Assembly: GCF_044336245.1 (NCBI RefSeq)
Contig: NZ_CP172346.1
Span: 5,766,001-5,830,000 of the forward strand
Direction: 5' to 3'
Source of the DNA: Schlesneria sphaerica
Lineage (GTDB): Bacteria > Planctomycetota > Planctomycetia > Planctomycetales > Planctomycetaceae
Length of the DNA stretch: 64,000 nucleotides
Shown: piece by piece, positions 45,737-59,099 of the stretch
How the letters are laid out: every line of letters starts with the position of its first letter
Position numbering within the stretch: position 1 is the stretch's first letter
Translations under genes and position numbers: made by a program
The notes under the pieces: generated by a model
Databases searched by the model: none
What the model saw: the letters and a program-made list of their open reading frames with translations, nothing else
Told to the model about the DNA's origin: nothing

Positions 45737-46673
45737 AGACACTCCCCTCATTCCCCAGGAACCGGTATTCATGATCGAAGTTCGTGATGAGGCCAACGGG
45801 CATCCCGTAGGGTTCGGTCAGATCCTTATAGACGATCTGGTACTTGTGATCGGTCCCCTTCCAAATCTGGATCACCAGGTATTTACCGTCCTCGCTGACG
45901 TCACAGCCGAATCCCCAGGTGGGCTCATCCGGTCGCTGGTAGACCAGCACGTCGTCCGACTGCAAGGCACCGATGCGGTGGTAGTAGACTTTCTGATTCA
46001 GATTCGTCTTCTGAAATGCAGCCCCCGCGGGAGGTTCGTCGTATCGGCTATAGAAGAAACCTTTGCTGTCTGCTGTCCAGGCGGCGCCACTGAACTTGAC
46101 CCACTTGAGTTCGTCCCCCAGGACCCTCCCCGAGCTTACTTCCAGAATTCGCCACGTATTCCAGTCCGACCCCGCTTCGGCAACACTATAGGCGACGTAC
46201 CGTCCATCGGGACTGAATGACATTCCTCCCAGTGCGACGGTGCCATCTTTCGACCAGGAGTTCGGGTCGATAAGCACGACCGGTTCGGAGTCCAGCGATT
46301 CGAGTTTATAGAGGACCGACTGGTTCTGAAGTCCGTCGTTTTTGAAATAGAAATACAGTCCCCCCGCCTTAAACGGCGTGCCGTACTTCTCGTAATTCCA
46401 AAGTTCTGTCAGTCGCTTCTTGATGGCGTCACGTTGAGGAATCGCAGCGAGGTAGCCGAACGTCACCTTGTTCTGCTCTTCGACCCATCCAGCCACGTCG
46501 CGGGATTCGCGAACATCCTCTTCGAGCCATCGGTAAGGGTCACGAACATCGACTCCGTGCAGATTGTCGATCTGATCTACCTGGCGTGTCGTGGGGTATT
46601 TCAATTTCTCACCTGCTTCAACGGCCACCACAGCAAATAGAACAACGGCACAACCCAGCCTGGCGTAATTCAT
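45737..46673 (-). pseudogene. Prolyl oligopeptidase, N-terminal part, cut by IS insertion
   Basis: Start: ATG 46673 with a signal peptide (MNYARLGCAVVLFAVVAVEA), then the S9A N-terminal motif (VDQIDNLHGVDVRDPYRWLE) and propeller blades (MSFSPDGRYVAYSVAEAGSD). It breaks at LGNEGSV, after which the frame reads into the insertion sequence and ends at 45549 with an unrelated tail. The right copy of the 9-bp target duplication (AGACACTCC, 45737-45745) is at the break. Before the insertion the enzyme was presumably a periplasmic prolyl peptidase. Confidence 0.9.
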
Positions 46674-46847
46674 AGATCGCAACACCTGATGAAAAACCTG
46701 GAAGAGACGTCGAAATCGACGTGACGCAGCCCCCTGCCCTCCGCCAGCCTCACGACCGCGCGGACGCTTCAAACCAACTTCCGCAGTATGGATTAAGACT
46801 ACGTTCCTGCTTCTGTGCGACCTTACGCCTCATCTGGCCGGAAGGCA

Positions 46848-48278
46848 TCAGGGCTGTTCGGAATCGTCGACGGCGACCCCGACAAGGTCATAGTCTTTGC
46901 GCTGGACGATTTCGACGGGAACAAACATGCCCGGTTGAAGGTCTTCCCCACTCACGAAGACAGCTCCGTCGATTTCCGGGGCGTCCATATAGCCGCGACC
47001 GACCCAGATCCCGTCTTCCAGTTGCTCGTCAATCAGCACATCGATTTCGCTGCCGACAAGTGAATCGCCGTATTCAAACGCGATCTGCTGCTGAATCGCC
47101 ATCAGTTCATCGCGACGAGCGTTCTTAACGTCTTCAGGAAGGTGCCCGTCCAGTTTAGTGGCCGGCGTATCAGGTTCGAATGAGTAAGGGAAGACGCCCA
47201 TTCGTTCAAACTGGGCTTCTTCGACAAACTGCTTCAGCTCTTCGAACTGGGCATCGGTCTCACCCGGGAAACCGACAACGAAGGTCGTTCGCATGACCAG
47301 ACCGTCAACGCGATCACGCAGCTTGCGCACCAGTTCTTCCGTCTGGCTGCGATTGACTCGACGCTGCATCCGTCGCAACACCTGATCATTGATATGCTGC
47401 AAGGGCATATCGAGATAAGGGATCACTTTCGGTGAATTGTTGATGGCGTCGATCAGTTCATCGGTGAAATGAATCGGATACAGATACATCAGGCGGATCC
47501 AGTCGACTCCGTCGACCTGATCCAGTTCCTTGATCAGATCCGCCAGCCGGACTTTGCCGTAGAGATCCAGTCCGTAGTACGTGGTGTCCTGGGCGACGAG
47601 ATTCAGTTCGCGAACACCATCTTTGGCCAGTTCCTGCGCTTCTGCGATTACCATTTCGATCGGCTTTGTGATGTGCTTTCCGCGCATCTTCGGGATCGAA
47701 CAGAATGTGCAGGTCCGGTCACACCCTTCGGAAATCTTCAGGTAGGCATAGTGCTGCGGCGTGATTCGCAGACGAGCCCTGTCATCCATCGCTTTCAGCG
47801 GAGCAGGACGGAAAAGTTCCCGCTGTTCGCGTGCCATGCCGATCAGGTGATCGGCGACACGATTAATCTCGTCACGTCCGAAGACCCCGACGATGTGATC
47901 GATTTCGGGTAGCTCGTCGAGCAGCGCGGGGCCCAGTCGTTGAGGCAGACAGCCTGCCACGATGACCCCCTTGGTTTTGCCTGCTCGCTTCAAATCGAGC
48001 ATTTCACGGATCACAGCCTTGGATTCGGCACGGGAACTGTCGATGAATCCGCAGGTGTTGACAATGACGAAGTCTGCTCCGTCCGGTTCGCTGACGAGCG
48101 AGTAACCGTCGAGAGCCAGTGTTCCCAGCATTTTCTCGCTGTCGACCAGGTTTTTGGGACATCCCAGCGACACGAAGGCGTAGGTCCCCTTCGCGATCGA
48201 TGGCGGGCCATCCTCGGGCTGAAACGAGGGGACGGGATCAACGGACGAGATAATCGGCAAATGCATGGGCTTATTCAT
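46848..48278 (-). CDS. rimO: Ribosomal protein S12 methylthiotransferase RimO
   Basis: Radical SAM enzyme adding a methylthio group to Asp88 of ribosomal protein S12. Start ATG 48278 (a GTG at 48284 also fits), 476 residues. N-terminal UPF0004 domain with VSLGCPKNLVDSEKMLG and two further cluster cysteines (NTCGFID, VAGCLPQR). Radical SAM cysteines in SEGCDRTCTFCSIPKMRGKH. C-terminal TRAM region follows (DVLIDEQLEDGIWVGR). The LGCPKNLVDSE form and KMRG distinguish it from MiaB. Confidence 0.95.
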   Translation of the reverse strand: MNKPMHLPIISSVDPVPSFQPEDGPPSIAKGTYAFVSLGCPKNLVDSEKMLGTLALDGYSLVSEPDGADFVIVNTCGFIDSSRAESKAVIREMLDLKRAGKTKGVIVAGCLPQRLGPALLDELPEIDHIVGVFGRDEINRVADHLIGMAREQRELFRPAPLKAMDDRARLRITPQHYAYLKISEGCDRTCTFCSIPKMRGKHITKPIEMVIAEAQELAKDGVRELNLVAQDTTYYGLDLYGKVRLADLIKELDQVDGVDWIRLMYLYPIHFTDELIDAINNSPKVIPYLDMPLQHINDQVLRRMQRRVNRSQTEELVRKLRDRVDGLVMRTTFVVGFPGETDAQFEELKQFVEEAQFERMGVFPYSFEPDTPATKLDGHLPEDVKNARRDELMAIQQQIAFEYGDSLVGSEIDVLIDEQLEDGIWVGRGYMDAPEIDGAVFVSGEDLQPGMFVPVEIVQRKDYDLVGVAVDDSEQP

Positions 48279-48546
48279 TTTCACGAGTACAAATTTTCGA
48301 CCGGGATTCTAACCGACCGGACCAGCAAGTGACAGCTATTCGGGAATTACCCGTTTTTACGGAATCACACACATCGGATTCAGCGTCCACTCGCGAGGGT
48401 CCCCTGCACTTCTGAGAGCGTACGGGCCGCGCGATGGCGTTACCCACGAAGTTGTACGTTCGAAATCAGCAGGCCCAGCCGAGGATCCCAACATCTTAGG
48501 CGACAGACCACACCTGGAACCAGAACTCGTTCCGCTGGCTGGAGTT

Positions 48547-48580
48547 GAGTGGGTCTCGTGTCGCGACACGAGACCCACTC
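48547..48580. repeat. 34-bp perfect palindrome
   Basis: GAGTGGGTCTCGTGTCG (48547-48563) followed without spacer by its exact complement (48564-48580). It lies 16 bp past the stop of the decarboxylase gene and about 270 bp upstream of rimO, both on the minus strand. There is no T-run on either side. It may act as an mRNA 3' stabiliser, a terminator or a dispersed repeat. The rest of 48279-48595 shows nothing. Confidence 0.95.
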
Positions 48581-48595
48581 CGCCCACGCAGAATT

Positions 48596-50881
48596 CTAAT
48601 GTCCGTTTCCGTTAAGAGGCTTTTGTCGGACACAGTCGACGTAGTACCGACGGACCCCGTCGACGTCTTCCCCAACCAAACCGTGGATGTCGGTATCGAA
48701 TCCGGGAAACTTTTCGTTGAACATTCGCGCGAATTTGAGGTACTCGACAATCGTGCGATTGAACCGCTCCCCAGGGATGAGCAGCGGTATCCCTGGCGGG
48801 TACGGGGTCAGCAGAACGGCCGTCGCCCGACCTTCCAGATGGTCGATCTCAACGCGATCGATTTCTCGATGCGCCATCATATCGAAGGCATCGGACGGCT
48901 TCATGGCCGGCAGCATGTCCGACAGGTACATCTCGGTGGTGACTCGTGCGACGTCATGATCTCTGTAGGTCTGGTGAATCTGCTTACACAGATCCTTCAG
49001 ACCGATCCCCTCATAGCGGGGATAATGCTGACAGAACTCAGGCAAGATCCGCCACATCGGCTGATTCTTATCGTAGTCATCCTTAAACTGCTGCAGAGCA
49101 CTCACCAGAGTATTCCAGCGTCCCTTGGTGATCCCGATGGTGAACATGATGAAGAATGAGTAGAGCCCCGTCTTCTCTACGATAACACCGTGCTCCACCA
49201 GATAGCGGGTGACGATGGATGCAGGAATTCCGGACTCGGCGAACTGGCCACTGACATTCAGACCCGGAGTGATCACGGTCGCCTTGATGGGGTCCAGCAT
49301 GTTGAAGTTCGGCGCGATGTTACCGAAGCCATGCCAGTCTTCGTTAGCCTTCAGCAGCCAGTCGTCGCGATGACCGATCCCCTCCTCTGCCAGGTTTTCC
49401 GGTCCCCAGACCGTAAACCACCAATCCTTGCTGCCCCATTCTCCCGCCACTTTTCGCATGGCTCTACGGAAGTTAAGTGCTTCGACGATCGATTCTTCAA
49501 CCAGCGCGGTTCCCCCCGGTGGTTCCATCATGGCCGCAGCAACGTCGCAGGAGGCGATAATCGCATATTGCGGCGAGGTCGACGTATGCATCAGATACGC
49601 TTCGTTGAAGACGCTGCGGTCGAGTTTTTCCGTCTCCGACTCTCTGACCAGAATCTGTGACGCCTGCGAGATCCCGGCCAGGAGTTTGTGCGTCGAATGC
49701 GTGGCAAACATCATCGAGGATTTTGGACGAGGTCGGTCCTTACCGATCGCGTGCATGTCCCGATAGAACTCATGGAATGTGGCGTGCGGCAACCAGGCCT
49801 CATCAAAATGCAGGGTCCCGATCTTTCCGTCGAGCAATCCCTTCAGCGTTTCAACATTGTAGATAATGCCGTCATAGGTGCTTTGCGTGATCGTGAGGAT
49901 GCGCGGCTTGCGATGCGGATGCTTAGCCTGAGCCGCTTTCGCAAACGGATTCGCCTCGATCTTCTTCTGAATATTCTCGGGAAGAAACTCTTCGAGAGGA
50001 ATGGGGCCGATGATCCCCAGATGGTTGCGCGTGGGTGTAAGAAAAACCGGGACTGCACCGGTCATGATGATGGAGTGCAGAATCGATTTGTGACAGTTCC
50101 GGTCGACGACCACGATATCGCCAGAGGCGACCGTGGAGTGCCAGACCATCTTGTTGGACGTGGAGGTCCCGTTGGTCACGAAAAAACAGTGGTCGGCATT
50201 AAAGATCCGTGCAGCGTTCCGCTCGGATGCGGCGACGGGGCCTGTATGATCCAGCAGTTGCCCCAGTTCTTCGACAGCGTTGCAGACGTCCGCCCGCAAC
50301 ATGTTCTCACCAAAAAACTGATGAAACATCTGACCGACGGGACTTTTAAGGAAGGCCACGCCACCTGAGTGCCCCGGGCAGTGCCAGGAATACGAACCAT
50401 CCTGTGCGTAGTGAACGAGGGCCCGGAAGAACGGAGGGGCCAGGCTGTCTGTATACGCCTTCGCTTCGCGAATAATATGTCGCGCCACAAACTCGGGCGT
50501 ATCCTCAAACATATGGATAAAGCCATGCAGTTCGCGCAGGATGTCATTCGGAATGTGATGCGAGGTCCTTGTTTCCCCATAGAGGTAGATCGGGATCTCT
50601 GCATTACGTCGTCGAATCTCGTCGATGAAAATTCTGAGATTCACCACCGCAGGATCAAGTTCCGGGCCGGGTGTAAATTCCTCGTCATCGATCGACAGAA
50701 TAAATGCCGAAGCGCGGCTCTGCTGCTGGGCGAACTGGGACAGGTCGCCATAGCTGGTGACCCCCAGCACCTCAATGCCTTCTCCCTCGATGGCATTGGC
50801 CAAGGCCCGAATGCCCAATCCGGACGTGTTCTCGGACCGAAAATCCTCGTCGATGATGACGATCGGAAATCTAAATTTCAT
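48596..50881 (-). CDS. Orn/Lys/Arg decarboxylase, long inducible type
   Basis: PLP-dependent amino acid decarboxylase, 761 residues, the length of E. coli AdiA/LdcI-type enzymes. Residues 1-130 are the receiver-like wing domain (VIIDEDFRSENTSGLGI). PLP domain: HCPGHSGGVAF, FFVTNGTSTSNKMVWHS, VDRNCHKSILHS, the PLP-binding aspartate in HFDEAWLPH and the PLP lysine in ATHSTHKLLAGISQAS. The C-terminal domain is complete. The STHK context resembles arginine decarboxylases most, but specificity cannot be fixed by eye. Product would be a polyamine precursor. No antiporter gene is adjacent, so an acid-resistance system is not indicated. Confidence 0.9.
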   Translation of the reverse strand: MKFRFPIVIIDEDFRSENTSGLGIRALANAIEGEGIEVLGVTSYGDLSQFAQQQSRASAFILSIDDEEFTPGPELDPAVVNLRIFIDEIRRRNAEIPIYLYGETRTSHHIPNDILRELHGFIHMFEDTPEFVARHIIREAKAYTDSLAPPFFRALVHYAQDGSYSWHCPGHSGGVAFLKSPVGQMFHQFFGENMLRADVCNAVEELGQLLDHTGPVAASERNAARIFNADHCFFVTNGTSTSNKMVWHSTVASGDIVVVDRNCHKSILHSIIMTGAVPVFLTPTRNHLGIIGPIPLEEFLPENIQKKIEANPFAKAAQAKHPHRKPRILTITQSTYDGIIYNVETLKGLLDGKIGTLHFDEAWLPHATFHEFYRDMHAIGKDRPRPKSSMMFATHSTHKLLAGISQASQILVRESETEKLDRSVFNEAYLMHTSTSPQYAIIASCDVAAAMMEPPGGTALVEESIVEALNFRRAMRKVAGEWGSKDWWFTVWGPENLAEEGIGHRDDWLLKANEDWHGFGNIAPNFNMLDPIKATVITPGLNVSGQFAESGIPASIVTRYLVEHGVIVEKTGLYSFFIMFTIGITKGRWNTLVSALQQFKDDYDKNQPMWRILPEFCQHYPRYEGIGLKDLCKQIHQTYRDHDVARVTTEMYLSDMLPAMKPSDAFDMMAHREIDRVEIDHLEGRATAVLLTPYPPGIPLLIPGERFNRTIVEYLKFARMFNEKFPGFDTDIHGLVGEDVDGVRRYYVDCVRQKPLNGNGH

Positions 50882-51290
50882 CGTGCGTGAATCTCTTGAA
50901 TGTTGCCCTGCCCGGGCGGGGAATCACAAGTTGAGACAGAGCGCTCTGCCACATACCCGCAGCGCGAGAATGTTATGAAAGGCGAGCCCGAATTGTACAC
51001 CCTGCGACCCCGGCAGCCGCTCTGCCTGCGCGGGATGCAGAAAGGGGACTCTTCATCTTACATGTCCTGATCAAGTTCCACTCGACGCCGCCTGTCGGTT
51101 TCCCCGGAACAGCGAGCCCCGATTCGAGAGGTCTAATATCGCAGCCGGACGAAACAGCCCCTCGGTTCAATCGCCCTAAGTCCCGTTCCCTTGAGGGATT
51201 CCATCTGCAATTCTCTTGCCGGACGGGACAGGGATCTCAAAAATCAGCCGGGGCCTGTAGAGCATCGAAACGAGCTACGGGCACGACTCG
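50882..51290. other. Intergenic region between decarboxylase and PSP1 gene
   Basis: 409 bp; both neighbours are on the minus strand, so the decarboxylase promoter should lie here. No clear boxes, hairpin or gene recognised. Confidence 0.3.
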
Positions 51291-51830
51291 TTAATGGTCG
51301 CAGCCGCAGCCTCCCCCTCCACTGCCGCAAGACGCGCGGGGCAGTGGCACAAGCCCGGTTGAAGAAACAGGCTGAACCTCAATAACACCGAATCCCCCGG
51401 CCGCGGCTTGGAGCGCCAGCTTCGTGGTATCGGGACCACGGTCGCACAGGACATAGAGAATCAGCTTTTCCCGGTCCAGGGTCCGTTCAAGGTCGACCAG
51501 TTCCAGATTCAGTTCCCACTGACAAATTCGGGCACACCACTCTGGAAAGTCCGCTTCACACTCGCGGATCAGCTCACGGGCGGTCTGCAGGTCGCGGTCC
51601 GTGGCTGAACGTACCAGTTTGAATTCCGTCGGGGACTCGTCCGCTTTGCTGTAGTGCGGTTTCAACTGCTCCAGCACGGTCCCGATCTGAAGCCCCCGGT
51701 CGGTTTCGACCACCACAGGGGTCCCCCGGGCAGGAATTTCGGGACCTTCATTGACGAACCGGGCGACTTCCGAGACGACGCCATAACGAATCAGGTAAAT
51801 CTCGCTTGCCGTCACTTCACTTGTCGTCAT
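51291..51830 (-). CDS. PSP1-domain protein (YaaT-like)
   Basis: 179 residues. The N-terminal part has the PSP1 pattern: IRYGVVSEVARFVNEG, then TPVVVETDRGLQIGTVLEQL. The following helical part has the common LELVDLERTLDREKLILYVL (close to the family's D-x-E-x-T-D-x-x-K-L-x-F-Y). It ends in a Gly/Cys tail (ASCGSGGGGCGCDH) that could bind metal. In Firmicutes YaaT takes part in a complex affecting sporulation and RNA processing; the role here is unknown. It lies 64 bp downstream of the next exported-protein gene. Confidence 0.85.
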   Translation of the reverse strand: MTTSEVTASEIYLIRYGVVSEVARFVNEGPEIPARGTPVVVETDRGLQIGTVLEQLKPHYSKADESPTEFKLVRSATDRDLQTARELIRECEADFPEWCARICQWELNLELVDLERTLDREKLILYVLCDRGPDTTKLALQAAAGGFGVIEVQPVSSTGLVPLPRASCGSGGGGCGCDH

Positions 51831-51894
51831 AGAGAAAACGTCTTTACTGACAAAACGGTAAAATTTCTCAACCCGGCAGAAATTGCCGAACGAG

Positions 51895-53688
51895 TCACTT
51901 GGTTACAGCGGGCGGCTCGGGCGCGGTCTCTACGGGAAGCTGCTCCTGATTCCCACGACGTGGCGGGCGAAAGAAGCCATTTTCCATTCCGTTTGAGATC
52001 CCTCGCCCCATCAGGCCGAGAAATCCACTTTCCAATTCTAGCCTGAGCTTAACTCCCCGATCAGTCGGGCGGAATTCCAGCGTCATGGCGTCGTTGTCGG
52101 AATCGAATGATGCCTCGGCCCGCTCGGTAAATCCGGAGGGGTTTTCGCTGTCGGCCGCCGTCAGCCAGTTCTTTGCGTGGGTCACGAACTGAAAGGGGAT
52201 TCGATTTCGCCCCTTCTGAGAGGTTTGCGGCAACGCCACTTGAGCCACAGCCTCTTTCAAAGCATCCAGAGCCAGTTCACCACCAAACGAGAGCCACAAG
52301 GCCTGTGGTGTCGTGTAGATGTAAAGCTGAGGCGATTCACCGAACAGTCGCTGGCTCTCCTCATTCGGGGATTCGACGGGGAGACGATGGACGGGAAGTG
52401 ACTCGATCCGCTCTGCATCCGGGTCAAGTTTCAGAAGGATCTCGTTTCCGTTCGAGTTTTCCTGCAGAAACTCAAGCAATTGAGTAATCTGGGAGGGCAA
52501 ATTGCGAGACGTGGAAACCTTGATCCCGGCCATCAGAACAAAGTTTTCCTGCTCCATCCCTGTCAACTGCGCAAAAGCATCAATATGGCCCGTTTCGGCT
52601 GATGCCATCAATGTTTGAAAGATCGGGTCGAGAAGTTTCGCTAACTCATCTGCCTGATCAGAGCTGGCATTCTTCACCAGATCTCGCTGCGCCGCTTCAA
52701 AATAAGTGACAAACTGTTTTCGTTGCTTTTCTTCCATCTGCCATGAGACAGACATTGTGAATGTCGATGGATTTGCGACCAGATTTCCGAAGTAGGTCCG
52801 CTTTCCCGTCATGTTCTGAAATAGCTTGGCAAGCTTACTGTCACTGGTCCCCGAAATATCCAGCTCAATGACAGCGTGCTTTGTTGCAGGATCAAGCTGG
52901 CCCCCGATCGTGAACTCTTCCCCGTAATTGACAACTTTGTCCAGGATATCGACCCAGGCTTCCCCGTTTGCGCGACGAAGCCGATAAACGGACTCGGGTT
53001 CGTCATCCCGCTGCTGCAGATTCGCAATCGCCTGATTTTTGACCGCTTCGAGCCCCAGTAATTTCATCCCGGGGGGAATCGTCTTAATCAGGACAGACGC
53101 AGCGATGTCATAACGATCTGACAGCTTGGCAGTTAACTTAGCGGGGTCAGGAAATCTTAGATCCAGGGCGGACTTGCTTCCGTCCGGGCCGACCATGAAG
53201 AGATATTCATTCAGGTAGCGAGTCCGCAGTGTAAACGATTCGCCGTAGCGGATATCAAACCGATCAGGCTCTCCCTCAACCGGAGAAATCGTCCCGGAAT
53301 CATAGGCCAGAGTCTGGAGCGCCTCGTCCAGATTCTCGATCGGAATGTAGGAAATGCCCATGGGGCGGATGAATTCGTCGGTATTGAGGTACGTCATCAT
53401 GCCGAAGGGACGACGTCGATCAATCCCCTTGGTCTCTTTCAATGTCTCAACCGTCCATTGATCGACACGTTCCGTCAGATCCGCTCGCTCGGCCGATTCA
53501 AACATCAGATCCGCATGATCACGCAGTCGCTGCAAACTGGCGACATTAAATACCATCAAGGGAAAATCGGTCTCGGAATCCACTTTTTCCGCGGCAGAGC
53601 AGAGTTCCCGCGGTAACGCGTTCACGGTCAGCAGGGTGGTGACGAAGAGCAGACGTACCCAGACACCCAAATCAATCCGGCGAAACAT
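51895..53688 (-). CDS. Exported protein of unknown function, planctomycete type
   Basis: 597 residues with a signal peptide (RLLFVTTLLTVNALPRELCS, cleavage near CSAAE). The body is mixed alpha/beta with two related halves suggested by similar openings (FPLMVFNVASLQRLRDHADL) and repeated ALKEAV/ALDL segments. No catalytic motif or metal site seen. It ends in a Pro-rich tail (PPRRGNQEQLPVETAPEPPA). Long exported proteins with this opening are familiar from planctomycetes, but no function is known to me. Confidence 0.75.
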   Translation of the reverse strand: MFRRIDLGVWVRLLFVTTLLTVNALPRELCSAAEKVDSETDFPLMVFNVASLQRLRDHADLMFESAERADLTERVDQWTVETLKETKGIDRRRPFGMMTYLNTDEFIRPMGISYIPIENLDEALQTLAYDSGTISPVEGEPDRFDIRYGESFTLRTRYLNEYLFMVGPDGSKSALDLRFPDPAKLTAKLSDRYDIAASVLIKTIPPGMKLLGLEAVKNQAIANLQQRDDEPESVYRLRRANGEAWVDILDKVVNYGEEFTIGGQLDPATKHAVIELDISGTSDSKLAKLFQNMTGKRTYFGNLVANPSTFTMSVSWQMEEKQRKQFVTYFEAAQRDLVKNASSDQADELAKLLDPIFQTLMASAETGHIDAFAQLTGMEQENFVLMAGIKVSTSRNLPSQITQLLEFLQENSNGNEILLKLDPDAERIESLPVHRLPVESPNEESQRLFGESPQLYIYTTPQALWLSFGGELALDALKEAVAQVALPQTSQKGRNRIPFQFVTHAKNWLTAADSENPSGFTERAEASFDSDNDAMTLEFRPTDRGVKLRLELESGFLGLMGRGISNGMENGFFRPPRRGNQEQLPVETAPEPPAVTK

Positions 53689-53831
53689 GAGATCACTCCC
53701 GTCATGACATCTGGCACCGATCCGTCGTTGAATTGCGGCGGCTCCAGGTCAGCAGAATCAGGGACCCGGCGATTTCATGCTAACTTAATCTTTTCTGATT
53801 GCCAGCCATTGCCCTGGGAGTAGAGCATCCA

Positions 53832-53867
53832 AAGAAAGAAAAAGGGTGCCGGCAGGAAACCGGCACC
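53832..53867 (-). terminator. Rho-independent terminator
   Basis: On the minus strand GGTGCCGG, a 7-nt loop and CCGGCACC (53867 to 53845) are followed by CTTTTTCTTTC. It lies about 47 bp after the stop of the gene at 53914. Confidence 0.88.
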
Positions 53868-53913
53868 GCGTGGGGAAAAACAGTCGACGTGAGATGTGAA
53901 AGAAAGCAGTGTT

Positions 53914-55134
53914 TTACCGGGAAGAGTCGGCGATGGAGATCGCCGCGGACTTACCGCCCGGTTGCGGAGCAGACTTGGATGGGGTCCGAGCGACCCACTG
54001 ATTAACACGAACAACGGAGGGAGCAGTAAACTTCTTGGCGGGAACAACAGATTCCGTCATGCGGACTCCGGATGAGTCTTCGCCACGCATGCTGGTATCA
54101 TTCTTATCGTAGGGATTGTTATCCCCACTCTTGTCGGCAGAGCGAGGTGCTCGCTGCTGAGACGAGTTTGCATCGGGAGTTGGCTTGAGGGAGGTCGCAG
54201 GTGCTCCGTTCGCCCCTGGTGCAGCGCCGAGTGCGGGCGACCCGATCGGTGCGTACGAGATACGAGTTCCGGTCTGCATCTGACGAACCACCTGAACAGG
54301 CTTCATCACGGTGATTTCCGTAGGAACATAGTCGACCTTGTTTACTGCCACTTTGCGGGTGGTCTGGGTCGGTTCCATGCGTGTCACGTTATAGGTGACC
54401 TGCTTCATCCCTGGAACAGCAACCTTCTTGGTGTAAGGAACCGTACAGGTCATGGTCTGAGGTACGAACTGACGTTCCTGGCGGTACTGCGGTGTGAATG
54501 CGTTCCGCATATCGTACCCGGTCCGATTAATAAACCCGGCAATGTTAGGACGATTATCATACTGCCATGACGGGACTTTACCCGTGGGAGTGTTCTTAGT
54601 GACCCAGTAACCGACCTGCTTACGCTCGGTCTTGTATTCCGTCACATTCTGATAATCGACGGTCGATACATTCACGGTTTTCTGTTCGGTCACAGGACGC
54701 ATTTCGGTGACGACCTGATCAACCCACTCGGTGCGCACGACCGGTTTTGAAATGGTCTGCTTTTCGGGTTGATACTCCGTCACCTGCACATTCTGAATGA
54801 CAGGATGAACGACTGGCTGCAGTTGCTGAACGGCCACCGTCTGCACAACAGGCTGTGCGACCTGGACCTGCATCACAGCGACAGGCTGCTCGATATGGCA
54901 GATCGCCGGTCCCGACTGAATACCGTCGCCATAGGCGTAGGAGGCAGTCGACATGGAGGCCGCACTATATACGGCCGATTGTTGCATAATGGGAGGAGCT
55001 CCCAGGTACGACGGAGCCGAGCAGCCACAGCCCGCCCCCGATCCTGAGAACCATTGCGCGGACGCCGTTCCACAAAAACTCAGCACGGTGAGGCTAGCCG
55101 ACAGCGAGGCCAGTCCGAACGATGATCGGGGCAT
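53914..55134 (-). CDS. Exported Val/Thr/Gln-rich repeat protein
   Basis: 406 residues. Signal peptide 1-26 (MPRSSFGLASLSASLTVLSF, cleavage near ASAQW). A Gly/Cys segment (GSGAGCGC) follows. Residues about 70-300 are imperfect 12-20-residue repeats built on VTEYxxEKQTxxKPVVRTEW, VTEMRPVTEQKTVN and VTYNVTRMEPTQTTRKVAV, predicted as beta strands. The C-terminus is disordered. It may form an extended beta structure in the periplasm or cell wall; this is inference. It has its own strong terminator. Confidence 0.78.
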   Translation of the reverse strand: MPRSSFGLASLSASLTVLSFCGTASAQWFSGSGAGCGCSAPSYLGAPPIMQQSAVYSAASMSTASYAYGDGIQSGPAICHIEQPVAVMQVQVAQPVVQTVAVQQLQPVVHPVIQNVQVTEYQPEKQTISKPVVRTEWVDQVVTEMRPVTEQKTVNVSTVDYQNVTEYKTERKQVGYWVTKNTPTGKVPSWQYDNRPNIAGFINRTGYDMRNAFTPQYRQERQFVPQTMTCTVPYTKKVAVPGMKQVTYNVTRMEPTQTTRKVAVNKVDYVPTEITVMKPVQVVRQMQTGTRISYAPIGSPALGAAPGANGAPATSLKPTPDANSSQQRAPRSADKSGDNNPYDKNDTSMRGEDSSGVRMTESVVPAKKFTAPSVVRVNQWVARTPSKSAPQPGGKSAAISIADSSR

Positions 55135-55360
55135 GAAAACCTTCCTACCTGAAAGACGAGGTCTGAAAGCGATGATGTGAATCTAGGGAAGTGAAAAGAT
55201 GGGGCTTCGGCAGCAATCGCTCGTCTTGAACGGTTACCCCTGCGAAGCGGGCGGGTTTTTAAGAGAATCTTGATTTTGGGTCAAGACCGCCAAACGAAGG
55301 GCCGAGAGGGACTGAAAGTGACCCGCAGAGTGCAGAAAGGAGAGGCGGCGAGGTGGGGAA
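55135..55360. other. Intergenic region upstream of the repeat protein gene
   Basis: 226 bp containing the promoter of the minus-strand repeat-protein gene. No convincing gene; the strong terminator of the next operon follows at 55361-55412. Confidence 0.35.
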
Positions 55361-55412
55361 GAAAAAATCGCCCAGCAGAGTCAGCCACGGATGTGACTGA
55401 CTCTGCTGGGCG
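55361..55412 (-). terminator. Strong Rho-independent terminator
   Basis: CGCCCAGCAGAGTCAG (55369-55384) pairs perfectly over 16 bp with CTGACTCTGCTGGGCG (55397-55412). On the minus strand the stem is followed by ATTTTTTC. It lies 22 bp after the stop of the large dehydrogenase/cytochrome gene. Confidence 0.93.
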
Positions 55413-55434
55413 GGATGGTTCTATTCAGTGTCAG

Positions 55435-58887
<3,453 letters not shown>

Positions 58888-59099
58888 ATCGAATCCACTA
58901 CTTAAGAGAAATGCCGCCGAAAAGCCTCTGGCCGAGGCAATCCTTCCAGGCACAACAAGATACACTCATGCGTCCGGACACGATTGTTTCGCCAAGACGT
59001 TCGGCGTTCAAGCGACCTGCGGAGAAAGTCGGCTTCCCAAAATCGTGCTTTCCGTCAAAATCCCCCCTCAGTTCAATTCATCTGAACGGCCCGAAGATC

